Assembly (NCBI RefSeq): GCF_040448675.1
Contig: NZ_CP159289.1
Span: forward strand, 4,261,001 to 4,325,000
Source of the DNA: Dyadobacter sp. 676
GTDB taxonomy: Bacteria; Bacteroidota; Bacteroidia; Cytophagales; Spirosomataceae
Length of the DNA stretch: 64,000 nt
Direction: 5' to 3'
A model generated the notes under the pieces. The model was not told the DNA's origin and did not search any database. It saw only the letters and a program-made list of their open reading frames with translations. This document shows, in pieces, positions 52,622 to 62,705 of this stretch. The translations under genes and the position numbers were made by a program. Each line of letters begins with the position of its first letter. Position 1 is the first letter of the stretch.

Positions 52622-54106
52622 CTACATTTGACGGCCTATCTGATACAGTAGCTTCACTTTCAGTCCCGGTCCCGCGCTGTTCCTGAGTGGCGTAACGGGT
52701 TTGAAATAGTTGACCCAGTAACCTTCTGCCTGTACTACGATCGGGTGCCATGATTTCTCGATTCCTACTGCGAAATTCATCGACGTAATCGGCGAAATGT
52801 CGCTCTTCTTCGAGAATGTCTGGTTAAAGAACTCGTTCTTCGGTCCGCGGCAATCGTACGAAACGGTTTCTTTGGAAGACAGCCTGATATTCGTTCCCAT
52901 GCTTGCATAGTAAGCCCAATCGTCTTTCACGGTATTCCGGAATGCCAAGGTAAGCGGCATTTGCACCACACGCTGATCGATCTTGATGTTATACAGCTGG
53001 AATATGAGCGGTACCTGGCCCGGATGTGTCTCTTTGAAATCCTTGCGGGCTTTCTCCCTGAAAATCGTCTCCGTAAAAAATTCCGCCGGTTTCACTTTCA
53101 ACCAGGTAATGCCGGCCGCGATCGAGAATTTCTTTTTAATAATTACTTCCCCCAAGACTGTTTTCGCCTGGCCATTGCCTTCGATCTGATAACCCGCACC
53201 GAAGCGGTAAGGCGTTTTCAACGGTAATTTCGGGATTACGCTTTCCGCCTGGGCAAGCTGCTCGGCCTTTTTGCCGGATACCGGCGCTTTGGTCGGACGC
53301 ATATGGTTGGCTGTTAATGCCTTTTGTACCTGTCGTGCCGAAAGTTTGCCTGCCAGCTCGTAATGCATTTTCCGTTGCAGCGAAATGCCGGTATGCATTT
53401 CCAGCAGGTTATCAATAGCCGCGACGCGGAATTCGTTACCGAATGTCCTGTTGCCCGCGCCATTGTATGGCGACCTCGGCAACGGGTTAGTTTCCGAGTT
53501 TACTACCTCCCCATTCTCCGCCGGTTGCGAGGCAGGCGCCTCGTGGGAAGCCTGCGCAGCGGCCAATGTTTCACGAGGCTCTTCAAGAGGGTGTTGCGAA
53601 GCTTTTTCATGGGCAGAATGCGTTGCCTCGTTGCTGTTTTCAGTTGCCCGAAAAGCCGTTTCCCGGGCAGGTTCCGTACCCGGGAGCCTTTCTTGTCCCG
53701 AATCCTGTTGCGCAGTTGATGCTGGCGTAGTCCGGCGATAATCGTGCGGCCGCAGCGAGGCTTGCAGGCTCTGGCCGTCCGGTGCCGTTTGCAGCAGGTA
53801 AACGGTGTCGGTTTTGGCGACTTGCGCCGGCTGGTTCCGGATCAGCTCGATCTGGCTCTGCAGATTTTTCACGTCCTGCACCAGATGGTTGTTCTGCGAG
53901 AGCTGGTTGATGTACATATAGGCCATCACCGACGTCACCGACGCAGCGGCGGCGTACCCGATCCACGAACCGTACTGTTGCAGGAACGACGGGGGTGTGT
54001 GGGCCTGCATATATTTTTGCATACGGGCCCAGTCCTGTTCTTGAAAGTCCGGTTCAATACTCTCTAATTTTCGGCGTATAGTATTCTCAAATTTACTAGT
54101 TTTCAT
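52622..54106 (-). CDS. Membrane partner of ECF sigma, probable anti-sigma with barrel-like domain
   Basis: The ATG at 54106 gives 494 residues and overlaps the sigma stop by 11 bases. The cytoplasmic N-terminus (FENTIRRKLESIEPDFQEQDWARM) looks like a short anti-sigma segment. One transmembrane helix lies near residues 48-68, followed by a coiled-coil (DVKNLQSQIELIRNQ) and a long low-complexity linker rich in Glu, Ala and Ser. The last 190 residues are alternating strands (FGAGYQIEGNGQAKT, TLAFRNTVKDDWAYYASMG) like an outer-membrane beta-barrel. A single protein could thus bridge the cytoplasm and the outer membrane. Not recognised as a named family. Confidence 0.62.
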   Translation of the reverse strand: MKTSKFENTIRRKLESIEPDFQEQDWARMQKYMQAHTPPSFLQQYGSWIGYAAAASVTSVMAYMYINQLSQNNHLVQDVKNLQSQIELIRNQPAQVAKTDTVYLLQTAPDGQSLQASLRPHDYRRTTPASTAQQDSGQERLPGTEPARETAFRATENSNEATHSAHEKASQHPLEEPRETLAAAQASHEAPASQPAENGEVVNSETNPLPRSPYNGAGNRTFGNEFRVAAIDNLLEMHTGISLQRKMHYELAGKLSARQVQKALTANHMRPTKAPVSGKKAEQLAQAESVIPKLPLKTPYRFGAGYQIEGNGQAKTVLGEVIIKKKFSIAAGITWLKVKPAEFFTETIFREKARKDFKETHPGQVPLIFQLYNIKIDQRVVQMPLTLAFRNTVKDDWAYYASMGTNIRLSSKETVSYDCRGPKNEFFNQTFSKKSDISPITSMNFAVGIEKSWHPIVVQAEGYWVNYFKPVTPLRNSAGPGLKVKLLYQIGRQM

Positions 54107-54710
54107 TGCCTCTGAATGACTTGACAGCCCAATCACTTGGGAAGAGATGTGGGTAATATTGTTTGATCAAATGCTGCAAACGAGCCCGGGCGCGCACATA
54201 ATGCGATCTTACCGTCGCCTCGTTGATTTGCAGCAGGTCTGCTATCTCACGATGATTGTAGCCATCCACCACGTATAACAAAAATACATTCTTATAAACC
54301 GGTTTGATCTGTTGGATCAGTTCCAGTATTTCCTCAGCAGTGATCTGACCTATTACATCTTCATCGAATTTGGGATAAGGGGCGTCTTCGAGCGCGATCA
54401 CATCTTCGCTGTGCTTCCTATGTTTACGGTAATAGCTGATCGCCGTATTCACCATGATCGTCCGCAACCATGCCTTGAAGGGATGGCTGGGGTCGTACTT
54501 TCCCAGATTGTTAAATACTTTTAAAAATCCTTCATTTAAAACCTCCTCCGCTTCTTCCGTCGACGATGTGTACCGCAGGCAAATGCTTTTTGAATAGCCG
54601 AAAAACTGTTTATACAAATGCCTCTGAGCCTGGTTATCCCCGGCAATACATGCCGCTACCACCGACTCAAAGTCGTGTTCGTTAAAAGATATTTTTCTTC
54701 TAAAAAGCAA
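54096..54710 (-). CDS. ECF-family RNA polymerase sigma factor
   Basis: A 204-residue ECF sigma. Region 2 shows HLYKQFFGYSKSICLRYTSS, EEVLNEGFLKVFNNL and HPFKAWLRTIMVNTAI; region 4 shows VYKNVFLLYVVDGYNHREIADLL with recognition helix NEATVRSHYVRARARL. It is co-transcribed with the downstream single-pass protein, its likely regulator. It is distinct from the FecR-linked sigma at 32 kb and closer to the group paired with beta-barrel-tailed anti-sigma proteins. Confidence 0.9.
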   Translation of the reverse strand: MLFRRKISFNEHDFESVVAACIAGDNQAQRHLYKQFFGYSKSICLRYTSSTEEAEEVLNEGFLKVFNNLGKYDPSHPFKAWLRTIMVNTAISYYRKHRKHSEDVIALEDAPYPKFDEDVIGQITAEEILELIQQIKPVYKNVFLLYVVDGYNHREIADLLQINEATVRSHYVRARARLQHLIKQYYPHLFPSDWAVKSFRGNEN

Positions 54711-55001
54711 AGTCAGGGTATCAAATTGTCAGGGATAGAATTTCTCACATTCGAATACGTCCCTGCCCTTCCATCTGTTGCAAAAAATTACGAAAACTTT
54801 TGAAGGTTGGAAATATGGTTTGCCGCGAAAAAAATCGTGAAAAAATGCATCCGGCATGCAACATGGGCCTTGGAGGGGGCGTAAAGGCAGAAAACGGCTC
54901 GATGCCCGCTATAAAAAGACATTACCAGATCATACCCGATCGTAAAAGATATTTTGTTAGGGGTGAGTTGGAATACGGTTCTGGAACTTCCGGGGCCGTA
55001 T

Positions 55002-55478
55002 TTATTTTTTGGAGGGAAGCATTTCCAGGGCCGATGAATTTTTGATTTCACCCATGACAAACAGGCTGTGCGTACTGCCGATGTTTTCCAAAGAGCCCAG
55101 CTTTTGCATTAAAAACTGCTGGTATTGCGACATATCGTCGACCACCACTTTCAGTAAAAAGTCGTAATCCCCCGAGATATTGAAGCATTCCATCACCTCC
55201 GGCATAGCCGAAACCGCTTTCACAAATTTTTCGCCCATTACCTTCGAATGCTCCTTGAGGGCAATGTTGCAGAACGCCATCAGCTTCTTGCCGACCTTCT
55301 CGCGATCAACCAGTGCAACATATTTCTTAATAATCCCTTCCTTTTCCAGCCTGCGCACACGTTCGTACACCGGCGTGTAGGAGAGGTTCAACTTTTCCGA
55401 CAACTCGCGTGTTTTCAAAGTGGCGTCCTGTTGCAGCAAATGCAGGATTTTGGCATCGATATCGTCCAGATTATGCAT
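55002..55478 (-). CDS. Lrp/AsnC-family regulator
   Basis: The ATG at 55478 (MHNLDDIDAKILHLLQQDAT) gives 158 residues; another in-frame ATG lies 7 codons upstream. The winged helix-turn-helix (TRELSEKLNLSYTPVYERVRRLEKEG) is followed by an RAM ligand-binding domain with the GDYDFLLKVVV strand. Lrp-type proteins sense amino acids, and divergence from metH makes methionine or another amino acid a possible effector (inference). Confidence 0.9.
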   Translation of the reverse strand: MHNLDDIDAKILHLLQQDATLKTRELSEKLNLSYTPVYERVRRLEKEGIIKKYVALVDREKVGKKLMAFCNIALKEHSKVMGEKFVKAVSAMPEVMECFNISGDYDFLLKVVVDDMSQYQQFLMQKLGSLENIGSTHSLFVMGEIKNSSALEMLPSKK

Positions 55479-55579
55479 AGATAGAATATCTTTATTCACT
55501 CTGTGAGACCTTCGAAGATAGATAAATAATTTGGCAAAAGTTCGGCTCTCAGATTTTTAATCTGAATTTTTTGATTTAA

Positions 55580-55609
55580 TTGAATAAAACATCTATCAGC
55601 TTAAATTTG
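55580..55609 (+). promoter_or_regulatory. metH promoter, consensus Bacteroidota type
   Basis: TTG (55580-55582), exactly 19 bases, then TAAATTTG (55602-55609): a full match to the TTG-N19-TAnnTTTG consensus. Transcription would start near 55616, about 50 bases before the metH start codon, with no room for a riboswitch. Confidence 0.7.
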
Positions 55610-55667
55610 TCGATTCAAAAGCTATGTGCTTTTCCGGGGAAATGACAATCAGACATTTAAAACACTT

Positions 55668-58600
55668 ATGGTAGCAACTCAAAAAGCAGATATCCGCGAA
55701 ATTCTCAAACACCGTATTCTGGTACTGGATGGCGCTATGGGTACGATGATTCAGCGGTATAAATTGCAGGATCACGACTACCGGGGAGAACGGTTCGCAG
55801 ACTGGCCGCACGACGTGAAGGGAAACAACGACCTGCTTTCCCTGACCCGTCCGGACATTATCAAGGAAATTCACGCCGCCTACTTCGCGGCAGGGGCGGA
55901 TATTGCCGAAACCAATACATTTTCAGGCACGACCATCGCCATGGCAGACTATGGCATGGAGGAGATCGTGTACGAGCTCAACTACGAATCGGCGCGGCTT
56001 GCACGCCAGGTGGCCGATGAGTTTACGGAGCGAGAGCCGAACAAGCCGCGTTTTGTGGCCGGTTCCATCGGCCCAACCAACCGTACCGCATCGCTTTCGC
56101 CTGATGTGAACAACCCGGGCTTTCGTGCGATCAGTTTCGATCAGCTCGTGGAAGCCTATTACGAGCAGGTGAAAGGGCTTACCGACGGCGGTTGCGACGT
56201 CCTGCTCGTAGAAACGATTTTTGATACCCTGAATGCCAAAGCGGCGCTTTTTGCCATCGATAAATTTTTCGCCGATGCGAAGGACGGAAAAGTCGGGCAT
56301 CTGGACTCCTGGCGGATAGAACCGGGCCAGGCGCTGCCGATCATGATTTCGGGAACGATTACCGATGCTTCGGGACGTACGCTTTCAGGGCAAACAACCG
56401 AGGCATTCCTGACTTCCGTATCACATTTACCATTACTTTCTGTTGGTTTGAATTGTGCATTAGGAGCGGATTTGATGCGCCCCTACGTGCAAATCATGGC
56501 CAAAGAATCGCCGTTTTATACCTCGGCCCACCCCAATGCGGGTTTGCCGAACGAAATGGGCGAGTATGATCAGACGCCGGAGCAAATGGGCGAGATCATT
56601 GACGGGTTTTTGAGGGATAACCTGGTCAATATCATCGGAGGTTGCTGCGGAACCACGCCCGACCACATTCGTGTGATCGCTGAGATAGCCGGCAAGCATA
56701 GCCCGCGGCCATTGCCGCCGTCCGAAACGGTGATGAAACTTTCGGGCCTGGAACCGGTGAAAATCAATGCGCTGACCAATTTCGTGAACATCGGCGAGCG
56801 TTGTAACGTAACGGGCTCGAAGAAATTCGCCCGCCTGATCCGCGAAGGCAAATACGACGAAGCGCTGACCATCGCCCGCGAGCAGGTGGAAAGCGGCGCG
56901 CAAGTGCTGGATATCAACCTCGACGAGGGCATGATCGACGGTGTGGAAGCGATGAAGACATTCGTGAACCTGATCGCATCCGAGCCGGACATTTCCAAAG
57001 TGCCCCTGATGATCGATTCCTCCAAATGGGAAGTGATCGAATCGGGTTTGAAATGTGTGCAGGGAAAATCCATCGTGAACTCGATTTCTCTCAAAGAGGG
57101 TGAAGAGAAATTCAAGGAATCGGCCAGGACGATCCTGCGCTACGGCGCGGCTACGGTGGTAATGGCTTTCGACGAAAAAGGCCAGGCGGATAATTACGAG
57201 CGCCGGATCGAGATTTGCGAGCGAGCGTACCGCATTCTGGTCGACGAAGTAGGCTTTCCGGCCGAAGACATCATTTTTGACCCTAACATCCTGACCGTCG
57301 CGACAGGCATGGAGGAGCATAACAACTATGCCGTCGACTTTATCAATAGTGTGAAATGGATCAAGGAAAACCTGCCGCATGCAAAAGTTTCCGGCGGTGT
57401 TTCCAACGTCTCGTTCAGTTTCCGCGGCAATGAGCCGGTGCGCGAGGCGATCCACACGGCATTCCTTTACCATGCGATCAAGGCAGGGATGGATATGGGG
57501 ATCGTGAATGCCGGTCAGATCGGTATTTACGATGAAATTCCGAAAGATGTGCTGGAACTCGTCGAGGATGTATTGCTGAACCGCCGTCCGGACGCAACCG
57601 AGCGTTTGGTCAGCTATGCGGAAACTGTAAAAGATAAAGGTAAAACGCAAAGCGGGCCCGACCTTTCGTGGAGGCAGCTTCCCGTGAAAGAGCGCATTTC
57701 GCATGCATTGGTAAAAGGTATTGCCGATTATGTGGATGAAGACATCGAAGAATGCCGCCACTTGTACAGCCGCCCGCTGGAAGTGATCGAAGGGCCATTG
57801 ATGGACGGCATGAGCATCGTCGGAGACCTGTTTGGCGAAGGTAAAATGTTCCTTCCGCAGGTGGTGAAATCGGCCCGCGTGATGAAGAAGGCGGTGGCAT
57901 ACTTGCAGCCGTTTATCGAAGCCGAGAAACAGGAGGGAGGAGCTTCTGCCGGCAAAATTCTGCTAGCAACCGTGAAAGGCGATGTCCATGATATCGGGAA
58001 GAACATCGTAGGCGTGGTACTCGGGTGTAACAACTATGAAATCATCGACCTCGGTGTAATGGTGCCTACGGATAAGATACTGGCGGCCGCGGAGGAACAT
58101 AATGTAGATATTATCGGTCTTTCAGGGCTTATTACGCCGTCGCTCGACGAGATGGTGGGGGTAGCCAAGGAAATGGAACGCCGCAAGCTGAAAATGCCGT
58201 TGCTCATCGGCGGAGCGACCACCTCGCGTATTCATACGGCCGTAAAGATCGACCCGAATTATTCCGGGCCGGTGATCCACGTGCTCGACGCGTCGAGGTC
58301 GGTGCCGGTAGCCGGGAAGCTGATCCAAAGCGAGCAGAGCCAGGCCGAGGTGTTGGCGGATATCAAGGCGGAATATGCGAAGCTACGGGACGATCACTCA
58401 AAACGTGGCGGCGAAAAGGCGCACATTTCCATCGAAAATGCGAGGGTTAACAGAGCCAAAATCGATTGGGCCGGTTTCCAGGCAGTGAAACCCCAATTCC
58501 TGGGCACGCGGGTGTACGATGATTACGATCTGGCCGAAATCTCGAAATATATCGACTGGACGCCGTTCTTCCAGACCTGGCAGTTGCACGGTAAGTATCC

Positions 58601-59492
58601 CAAGATTTTTGAAGATGCCGTCGTTGGGAAGGAGGCGATGAAGCTGTACGAGGACGCGGCTGTCCTTTTGGGTGAAATCATTCGTGACAAATCCCTGAAA
58701 GCACGCGCCGTGGTAGGTTTCTGGCCGGCTAACTCAATCGGTGACGACATTATACTGCATCATTTTGAGGAGGAAACCCGTGAGGTGCCATGCGAACGTC
58801 ATGGCTCGCATCAGCACATCGAGTACAAAATCAGCCGGCAGGGTGTCGAAAACCTGAATGCAGGAGAGCTGGCAGCCGACACCGCAGCGGTATTGCACCA
58901 TTTGCGCCAGCAAACCCAGAAAGCGGCCAATCTGCCGAACTATTGCCTGTCGGACTTCGTTGCGCCGCTGGAATCCGGCCATACGGACTATATCGGCGGT
59001 TTCGCCGTAACCGCGGGTGTGGGTATCGAAGCATTGCTTGAAAAGTACGAAAAGGACCACGACGATTATAACAGCATCATGATTAAAGCCCTCGCCGACC
59101 GCCTGGTGGAAGCATTGGCGGAATTGATGCACGAAAAAGTACGCAAGGAGCTGTGGGGGTATGCAAAGGCCGAAAACTTTACAAACGAAGAGCTGATTAA
59201 GGAAGAATACACGGGCATCCGCCCGGCACCCGGGTATCCGGCCTGTCCGGACCACACCGAGAAACGCCATTTGTTCGACTTACTCCATGCCGAAGAACTT
59301 GGCATTACATTGACGGAAAGCTTTGCGATGTATCCGGCAAGCAGCGTTTCCGGCTGGTATTTCTCGCATCCCGAAAGCCGCTACTTCCCGGTTGGGAAGA
59401 TCTATAAAGATCAGGTCGAGGATTATGCACGGCGTAAAAACATGTCGGTGGAAGAAATCGAGAAATGGCTTTCGCCCGTGCTCGGATATTGA
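55668..59492 (+). CDS. metH: Cobalamin-dependent methionine synthase
   Basis: The ATG at 55668 ([27 protein letters not shown]) gives 1274 residues with all four modules. The homocysteine domain has zinc Cys263 (GLNCALGA) and Cys326/Cys327 (GGCCGTT), spaced 63 as in E. coli. The methyl-THF domain has [13 protein letters not shown], and the B12 domain has the cobalt His in DVHDIGKN near residue 774. The C-terminal SAM reactivation domain has [12 protein letters not shown]. It methylates homocysteine using methylcobalamin and 5-methyl-THF. It duplicates the metE reaction but, unlike metE, has no riboswitch. Confidence 0.97.
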   Translation: MVATQKADIREILKHRILVLDGAMGTMIQRYKLQDHDYRGERFADWPHDVKGNNDLLSLTRPDIIKEIHAAYFAAGADIAETNTFSGTTIAMADYGMEEIVYELNYESARLARQVADEFTEREPNKPRFVAGSIGPTNRTASLSPDVNNPGFRAISFDQLVEAYYEQVKGLTDGGCDVLLVETIFDTLNAKAALFAIDKFFADAKDGKVGHLDSWRIEPGQALPIMISGTITDASGRTLSGQTTEAFLTSVSHLPLLSVGLNCALGADLMRPYVQIMAKESPFYTSAHPNAGLPNEMGEYDQTPEQMGEIIDGFLRDNLVNIIGGCCGTTPDHIRVIAEIAGKHSPRPLPPSETVMKLSGLEPVKINALTNFVNIGERCNVTGSKKFARLIREGKYDEALTIAREQVESGAQVLDINLDEGMIDGVEAMKTFVNLIASEPDISKVPLMIDSSKWEVIESGLKCVQGKSIVNSISLKEGEEKFKESARTILRYGAATVVMAFDEKGQADNYERRIEICERAYRILVDEVGFPAEDIIFDPNILTVATGMEEHNNYAVDFINSVKWIKENLPHAKVSGGVSNVSFSFRGNEPVREAIHTAFLYHAIKAGMDMGIVNAGQIGIYDEIPKDVLELVEDVLLNRRPDATERLVSYAETVKDKGKTQSGPDLSWRQLPVKERISHALVKGIADYVDEDIEECRHLYSRPLEVIEGPLMDGMSIVGDLFGEGKMFLPQVVKSARVMKKAVAYLQPFIEAEKQEGGASAGKILLATVKGDVHDIGKNIVGVVLGCNNYEIIDLGVMVPTDKILAAAEEHNVDIIGLSGLITPSLDEMVGVAKEMERRKLKMPLLIGGATTSRIHTAVKIDPNYSGPVIHVLDASRSVPVAGKLIQSEQSQAEVLADIKAEYAKLRDDHSKRGGEKAHISIENARVNRAKIDWAGFQAVKPQFLGTRVYDDYDLAEISKYIDWTPFFQTWQLHGKYPKIFEDAVVGKEAMKLYEDAAVLLGEIIRDKSLKARAVVGFWPANSIGDDIILHHFEEETREVPCERHGSHQHIEYKISRQGVENLNAGELAADTAAVLHHLRQQTQKAANLPNYCLSDFVAPLESGHTDYIGGFAVTAGVGIEALLEKYEKDHDDYNSIMIKALADRLVEALAELMHEKVRKELWGYAKAENFTNEELIKEEYTGIRPAPGYPACPDHTEKRHLFDLLHAEELGITLTESFAMYPASSVSGWYFSHPESRYFPVGKIYKDQVEDYARRKNMSVEEIEKWLSPVLGY

Positions 59493-59514
59493 GATCGACT
59501 TATTTAAAAAATGC

Positions 59515-59549
59515 AAAAAGAGGATAGATGGTTTCTATTCTCTTTTTTT
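59515..59549 (+). terminator. Rho-independent terminator after metH
   Basis: A 14-base stem (59515-59528 with 59534-59547, one G-U pair), 5-base loop, ending in seven T. It starts 22 bases after the metH stop. Confidence 0.75.
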
Positions 59550-59691
59550 GTGCCTGAAACATACTTTTTTTAACAAAAAGGCGTAATTAGGTGGTATGCC
59601 GCATCTTAATCAGGTATTTATACGCTATTTTTTGAACTTGCAGCAGCGGATATTTGCAACACTTAAGTGAGAACTTAATAGTTTATTAGCC

Positions 59692-60240
59692 ATGAAAAGA
59701 AATATCTCTGTTTTTATCCTTCTCATCTTGCTGGCTTCGTCCTTTAAATACAGGACAAAAACCAGAGAGACAACCCAGCCAGTCATTACCGCCGGTTACG
59801 ATAGCCCGGCGCACCGTAAAGGTGCCGTAAAATCCTCCCTGGACGCGGCTGTTGCCGATCTTCAAAAGGCAAACCTGGAAATGGCAAAGGGGAACCCCGA
59901 ATTTTTCAAAACATTATGGTCGCGGCAGGATGATGTGACGATCTTTGGCGGTGCTGAAAATACGGACTCGAAGGGATGGAAAGCTGTCGAGGCCAGCCTC
60001 AACAATGTGAGTAAAGTTCCTGCTCAGGATGTAGTTTACACTTACGAAAAAATCGCCAGCCAGGAAGGAGTGGCGCAGGGTTACCTGATCCAGAAAGAAC
60101 ATTACCGGTTCGCCGATGGCCGGAATGCGGACCTGCATGTTACCGTCCTGTTCCGGAAAGAAAACAATGTCTGGAAAATTATCCACCGCCATGCCGACCC
60201 AATCACGACAGTTGTCAAATCAGACAAAACTGTTAAATAA
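59692..60240 (+). CDS. DUF4440/SnoaL-like NTF2-fold protein
   Basis: A 182-residue protein with a hydrophobic N-terminus (NISVFILLILLASSF) that could be a signal or anchor without a clear cleavage site. The NTF2-like domain includes FKTLWSRQDDVTIFGGAEN, GWKAVEASLNNV and the C-terminal WKIIHRHADP. The ending IHRHAD is typical of SnoaL/DUF4440-like proteins used as small-ligand binders or polyketide-like cyclases; the function here is unknown. It is a separate family branch from the copy at 13.2 kb. Confidence 0.72.
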   Translation: MKRNISVFILLILLASSFKYRTKTRETTQPVITAGYDSPAHRKGAVKSSLDAAVADLQKANLEMAKGNPEFFKTLWSRQDDVTIFGGAENTDSKGWKAVEASLNNVSKVPAQDVVYTYEKIASQEGVAQGYLIQKEHYRFADGRNADLHVTVLFRKENNVWKIIHRHADPITTVVKSDKTVK

Positions 60241-60335
60241 TTGCCTCTCTTCCTGATATTTCGAGTTAGTTGCCACCATGCGACTAATTTGTTGTTATTT
60301 TGCACCTTTGGTTAAAAAGTGACGACAAACTACGC

Positions 60336-61574
60336 ATGGAGAGATTTACAGGGTTGCTAGGTATCGTATTGATCCTGGGCATTGCATTCGCGATGTCGAA
60401 CAACAGAAAGGCTATCAACTACCGTACCGTGGCCGTGGGTCTGGGGCTTCAATTCGGACTCGCAGTGTTTATCCTCCGAACGGACATTGGCCAGCGGATC
60501 TTTCAATGGCTTGGCGAAAAGGTCCAGAAACTGCTTTCATTCTCCGACAAAGGTGCCGATTTCGTTTTCGGCACATTGGTAAGGCCCGACCTCATGCAGC
60601 GGGCGTTCGGGCCGGGCAATGATTTTGTCTTCTTCTTCAAAGTAATACCGACGATCATTTTCGTGGCGGTACTGGTTAATATGCTCTATCACCTGGGCAT
60701 TATGCAACGCGTGGTGTCGATCATCGCGCGCGGCGTGTACTGGCTTATGGGCGTAAGCGGTGCGGAAGCGCTGTCCAATGTGGCGAGCACGTTCGTGGGG
60801 CAGGTTGAGGCGCAGATCATGATCAAGCCCTATCTCAAAAATATGACGAATTCGGAGCTGATGGCATCCATGACCGGCAGCTTTGCATGTATCGCGGGCG
60901 GGGTTATGGCGGTTTATATTTCGCTGGGCGTACCGGCTCCTTACCTGATTGCCGCGAGCCTGATGGCTGCGCCCGGCGCATTGGTAATTTCCAAAATCGT
61001 ATTTCCCGAAACCGATAAATCCGACACCAAGGGAATGGTGAAACTTGAAATTCAGAAGACCCATGCCAATCTGCTGGACGCTATTGCCGCAGGCGCGGGT
61101 GAAGGATTGAAAGTCGGATTCAATGTGATCGCAATGCTGATCGGCTTTATTGCCCTGGTAGCTTTGCTGGATTACCTGCTGGGTTATATCGGCGGTATTT
61201 TTGCGTTTCCGCAACTGAGCTTCAACTTTATTCTGGGCAAGATATTCTCCGTTTTTGCGTGGGCCATGGGGGTGCCCGGCAAGGATATCGAAGCGGCAGG
61301 CTCGCTGATGGGTACCAAAATGGTCATCAACGAATTTGTAGCGTATCTCGACATGGTGAAGCTGAAAGACACGCTAGATCACAAGACGATCGTTATCACG
61401 AGTTTCGCATTGTGCGGTTTCGCCAATTTTAGTTCTATCGCCATCCAGGTGGGTGGTATCGGGGAACTCGCTCCTTCGCGCCGGGCGGATCTGGCACGGC
61501 TTGGTTTCAAAGCATTGATTTCCGGTACACTGGCTTCTTACATGTCGGCGACGCTTGCCGGATTACTCTTATAA
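60336..61574 (+). CDS. nupC: Concentrative nucleoside transporter (NupC/CNT)
   Basis: The ATG at 60336 gives 412 residues with about 10 transmembrane segments. CNT motifs are clear: GVSGAEALSNVASTFVGQVEA, the MTGSFACIAGGVMAVYISLG region and NEFVAYLDMVKLKDTL with GFANFSSIAIQVGG. It imports nucleosides with protons or sodium across the inner membrane. It ends with its own terminator. Confidence 0.93.
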   Translation: MERFTGLLGIVLILGIAFAMSNNRKAINYRTVAVGLGLQFGLAVFILRTDIGQRIFQWLGEKVQKLLSFSDKGADFVFGTLVRPDLMQRAFGPGNDFVFFFKVIPTIIFVAVLVNMLYHLGIMQRVVSIIARGVYWLMGVSGAEALSNVASTFVGQVEAQIMIKPYLKNMTNSELMASMTGSFACIAGGVMAVYISLGVPAPYLIAASLMAAPGALVISKIVFPETDKSDTKGMVKLEIQKTHANLLDAIAAGAGEGLKVGFNVIAMLIGFIALVALLDYLLGYIGGIFAFPQLSFNFILGKIFSVFAWAMGVPGKDIEAAGSLMGTKMVINEFVAYLDMVKLKDTLDHKTIVITSFALCGFANFSSIAIQVGGIGELAPSRRADLARLGFKALISGTLASYMSATLAGLLL

Positions 61575-61595
61575 ATCAGGAACAAAAAACATCCA

Positions 61596-61630
61596 AGCAA
61601 CATGAAAAGGGCGCGTCGGTTGCTCTTTTT
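61596..61630 (+). terminator. Rho-independent terminator after nupC
   Basis: AGCAAC/GTTGCT arms (61596-61601 and 61619-61624) with an alternative inner pairing of AAAAGGGC, followed by CTTTTT. It lies 21 bases after the nupC stop. Confidence 0.5.
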
Positions 61631-61729
61631 GTGTTTTTGAAGGTTTCCTTTTGAAAATGTGCCTGTTCATTTGGCATAGAAGTTTTTGCTCTGTCAATAT
61701 CCCGAAAACCGAAATCAACACATTATGCT

Positions 61730-62653
61730 ATGAAAGGTATTAAACTCTTCTGGTCTTTGCTCAAAGACAGTTTCGACGAATTCCTGAACGATAACGGCAT
61801 GAAACTGAGCGCCGCACTCTCGTATTACACCATATTTTCGCTGGCGCCGATGCTGCTTGTGATCATTTCGGTTTTCAGTATCTTTTTCGGCAGAGATGCG
61901 ATACAGGGTGAATTGTTCGGGCAGATCAGCGGACTCGTTGGCGCTTCCGCGGCCTCGCAATTACAGGAAATCCTTAAAAATGCGGAGCTTTCCAATAAGT
62001 CGGGGATGGCGGCTGCTATTGGTATCGGCACCTTGCTGATTGGTGCTACCGGGGTTTTTGCGGAAATGCAGGACTCGATCAATTTTATCTGGTCCATCAA
62101 ATCGAAACCCAAAAAAGGCTGGTTGCAATACCTGAAAAACCGGCTGATTTCTTTCTCGCTAATCCTTACCCTGGGTTTTCTGCTGGTGGTTTCGCTGGGT
62201 GCAAGCGCATTGGTGGATCTGCTGAGTTCCCGATTGGAGGCCCTGTTTTCGGAAGCATCGGTAGTGGTGTTTTATGTCGTGAACCTCGCATTGGTGCTGT
62301 CGATCATCACGGCATTGTTTACGGTGATATTCAAAGTGCTGCCGGATGGCGATTTACGCTGGAAAGAATGCCTTGTGGGCGCAGGATTTACGGCTGTTTT
62401 GTTCCTGATCGGGAAATTTATCATCAGTTTTTACCTCGGGCAGTCGGATCTCGGGGCAGCTTATGGCACCTCGGCTTCAATTGTGATCCTGCTTACCTGG
62501 ATTTACTATTCGTCTATCATACTCTATTTCGGGGCGGAATTTACCAAGGTTTATGCGCGGCTCGATGGCGTCGCTATCGCTCCGAATAAACATGCGGTGC
62601 TTATCGTGCGGCAGGAACTGGACCGGAAAACCGGCGCGCAGGTAGCGGAATAA
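61730..62653 (+). CDS. YihY/UPF0761-family membrane protein
   Basis: A 307-residue protein with about six transmembrane helices. The N-terminal KLSAALSYYTIFSLAPMLLVIIS and the LLTWIYYSSIILYFGAEFTKVYA segment near the C-terminus are hallmarks of the YihY (formerly BrkB-like) family. Its function is uncertain; earlier claims of ribonuclease BN activity were withdrawn from this family. It converges on sppA, and a terminator for sppA starts just past its stop. Confidence 0.9.
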   Translation: MKGIKLFWSLLKDSFDEFLNDNGMKLSAALSYYTIFSLAPMLLVIISVFSIFFGRDAIQGELFGQISGLVGASAASQLQEILKNAELSNKSGMAAAIGIGTLLIGATGVFAEMQDSINFIWSIKSKPKKGWLQYLKNRLISFSLILTLGFLLVVSLGASALVDLLSSRLEALFSEASVVVFYVVNLALVLSIITALFTVIFKVLPDGDLRWKECLVGAGFTAVLFLIGKFIISFYLGQSDLGAAYGTSASIVILLTWIYYSSIILYFGAEFTKVYARLDGVAIAPNKHAVLIVRQELDRKTGAQVAE

Positions 62654-62682
62654 AAAAGGCCCGCATACACAATACAGGCCTT
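62651..62682 (-). terminator. Rho-independent terminator after sppA
   Basis: On the minus strand, AAGGCCTG pairs with CGGGCCTT (one G-U) around an 11-base loop, then runs into six T. It lies 24 bases beyond the repaired sppA stop at 62706 and supports that end. Confidence 0.65.
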
Positions 62683-62705
62683 CAATAGCGTCATTGGGCA
62701 GGAGG

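Noticed and set aside
56460..57761. 433-residue minus-strand open frame inside metH
   Set aside because: It lies antisense to the pterin-binding region of a clear metH, has no recognisable motif, and its length follows from the codon bias of the real gene.
62551..62705. C-terminal extension of SppA into yihY
   Set aside because: It arises from one extra base in the C7 run at 62746-62752. The corrected frame ends at 62706 with a family-like C-terminus, and a terminator follows.
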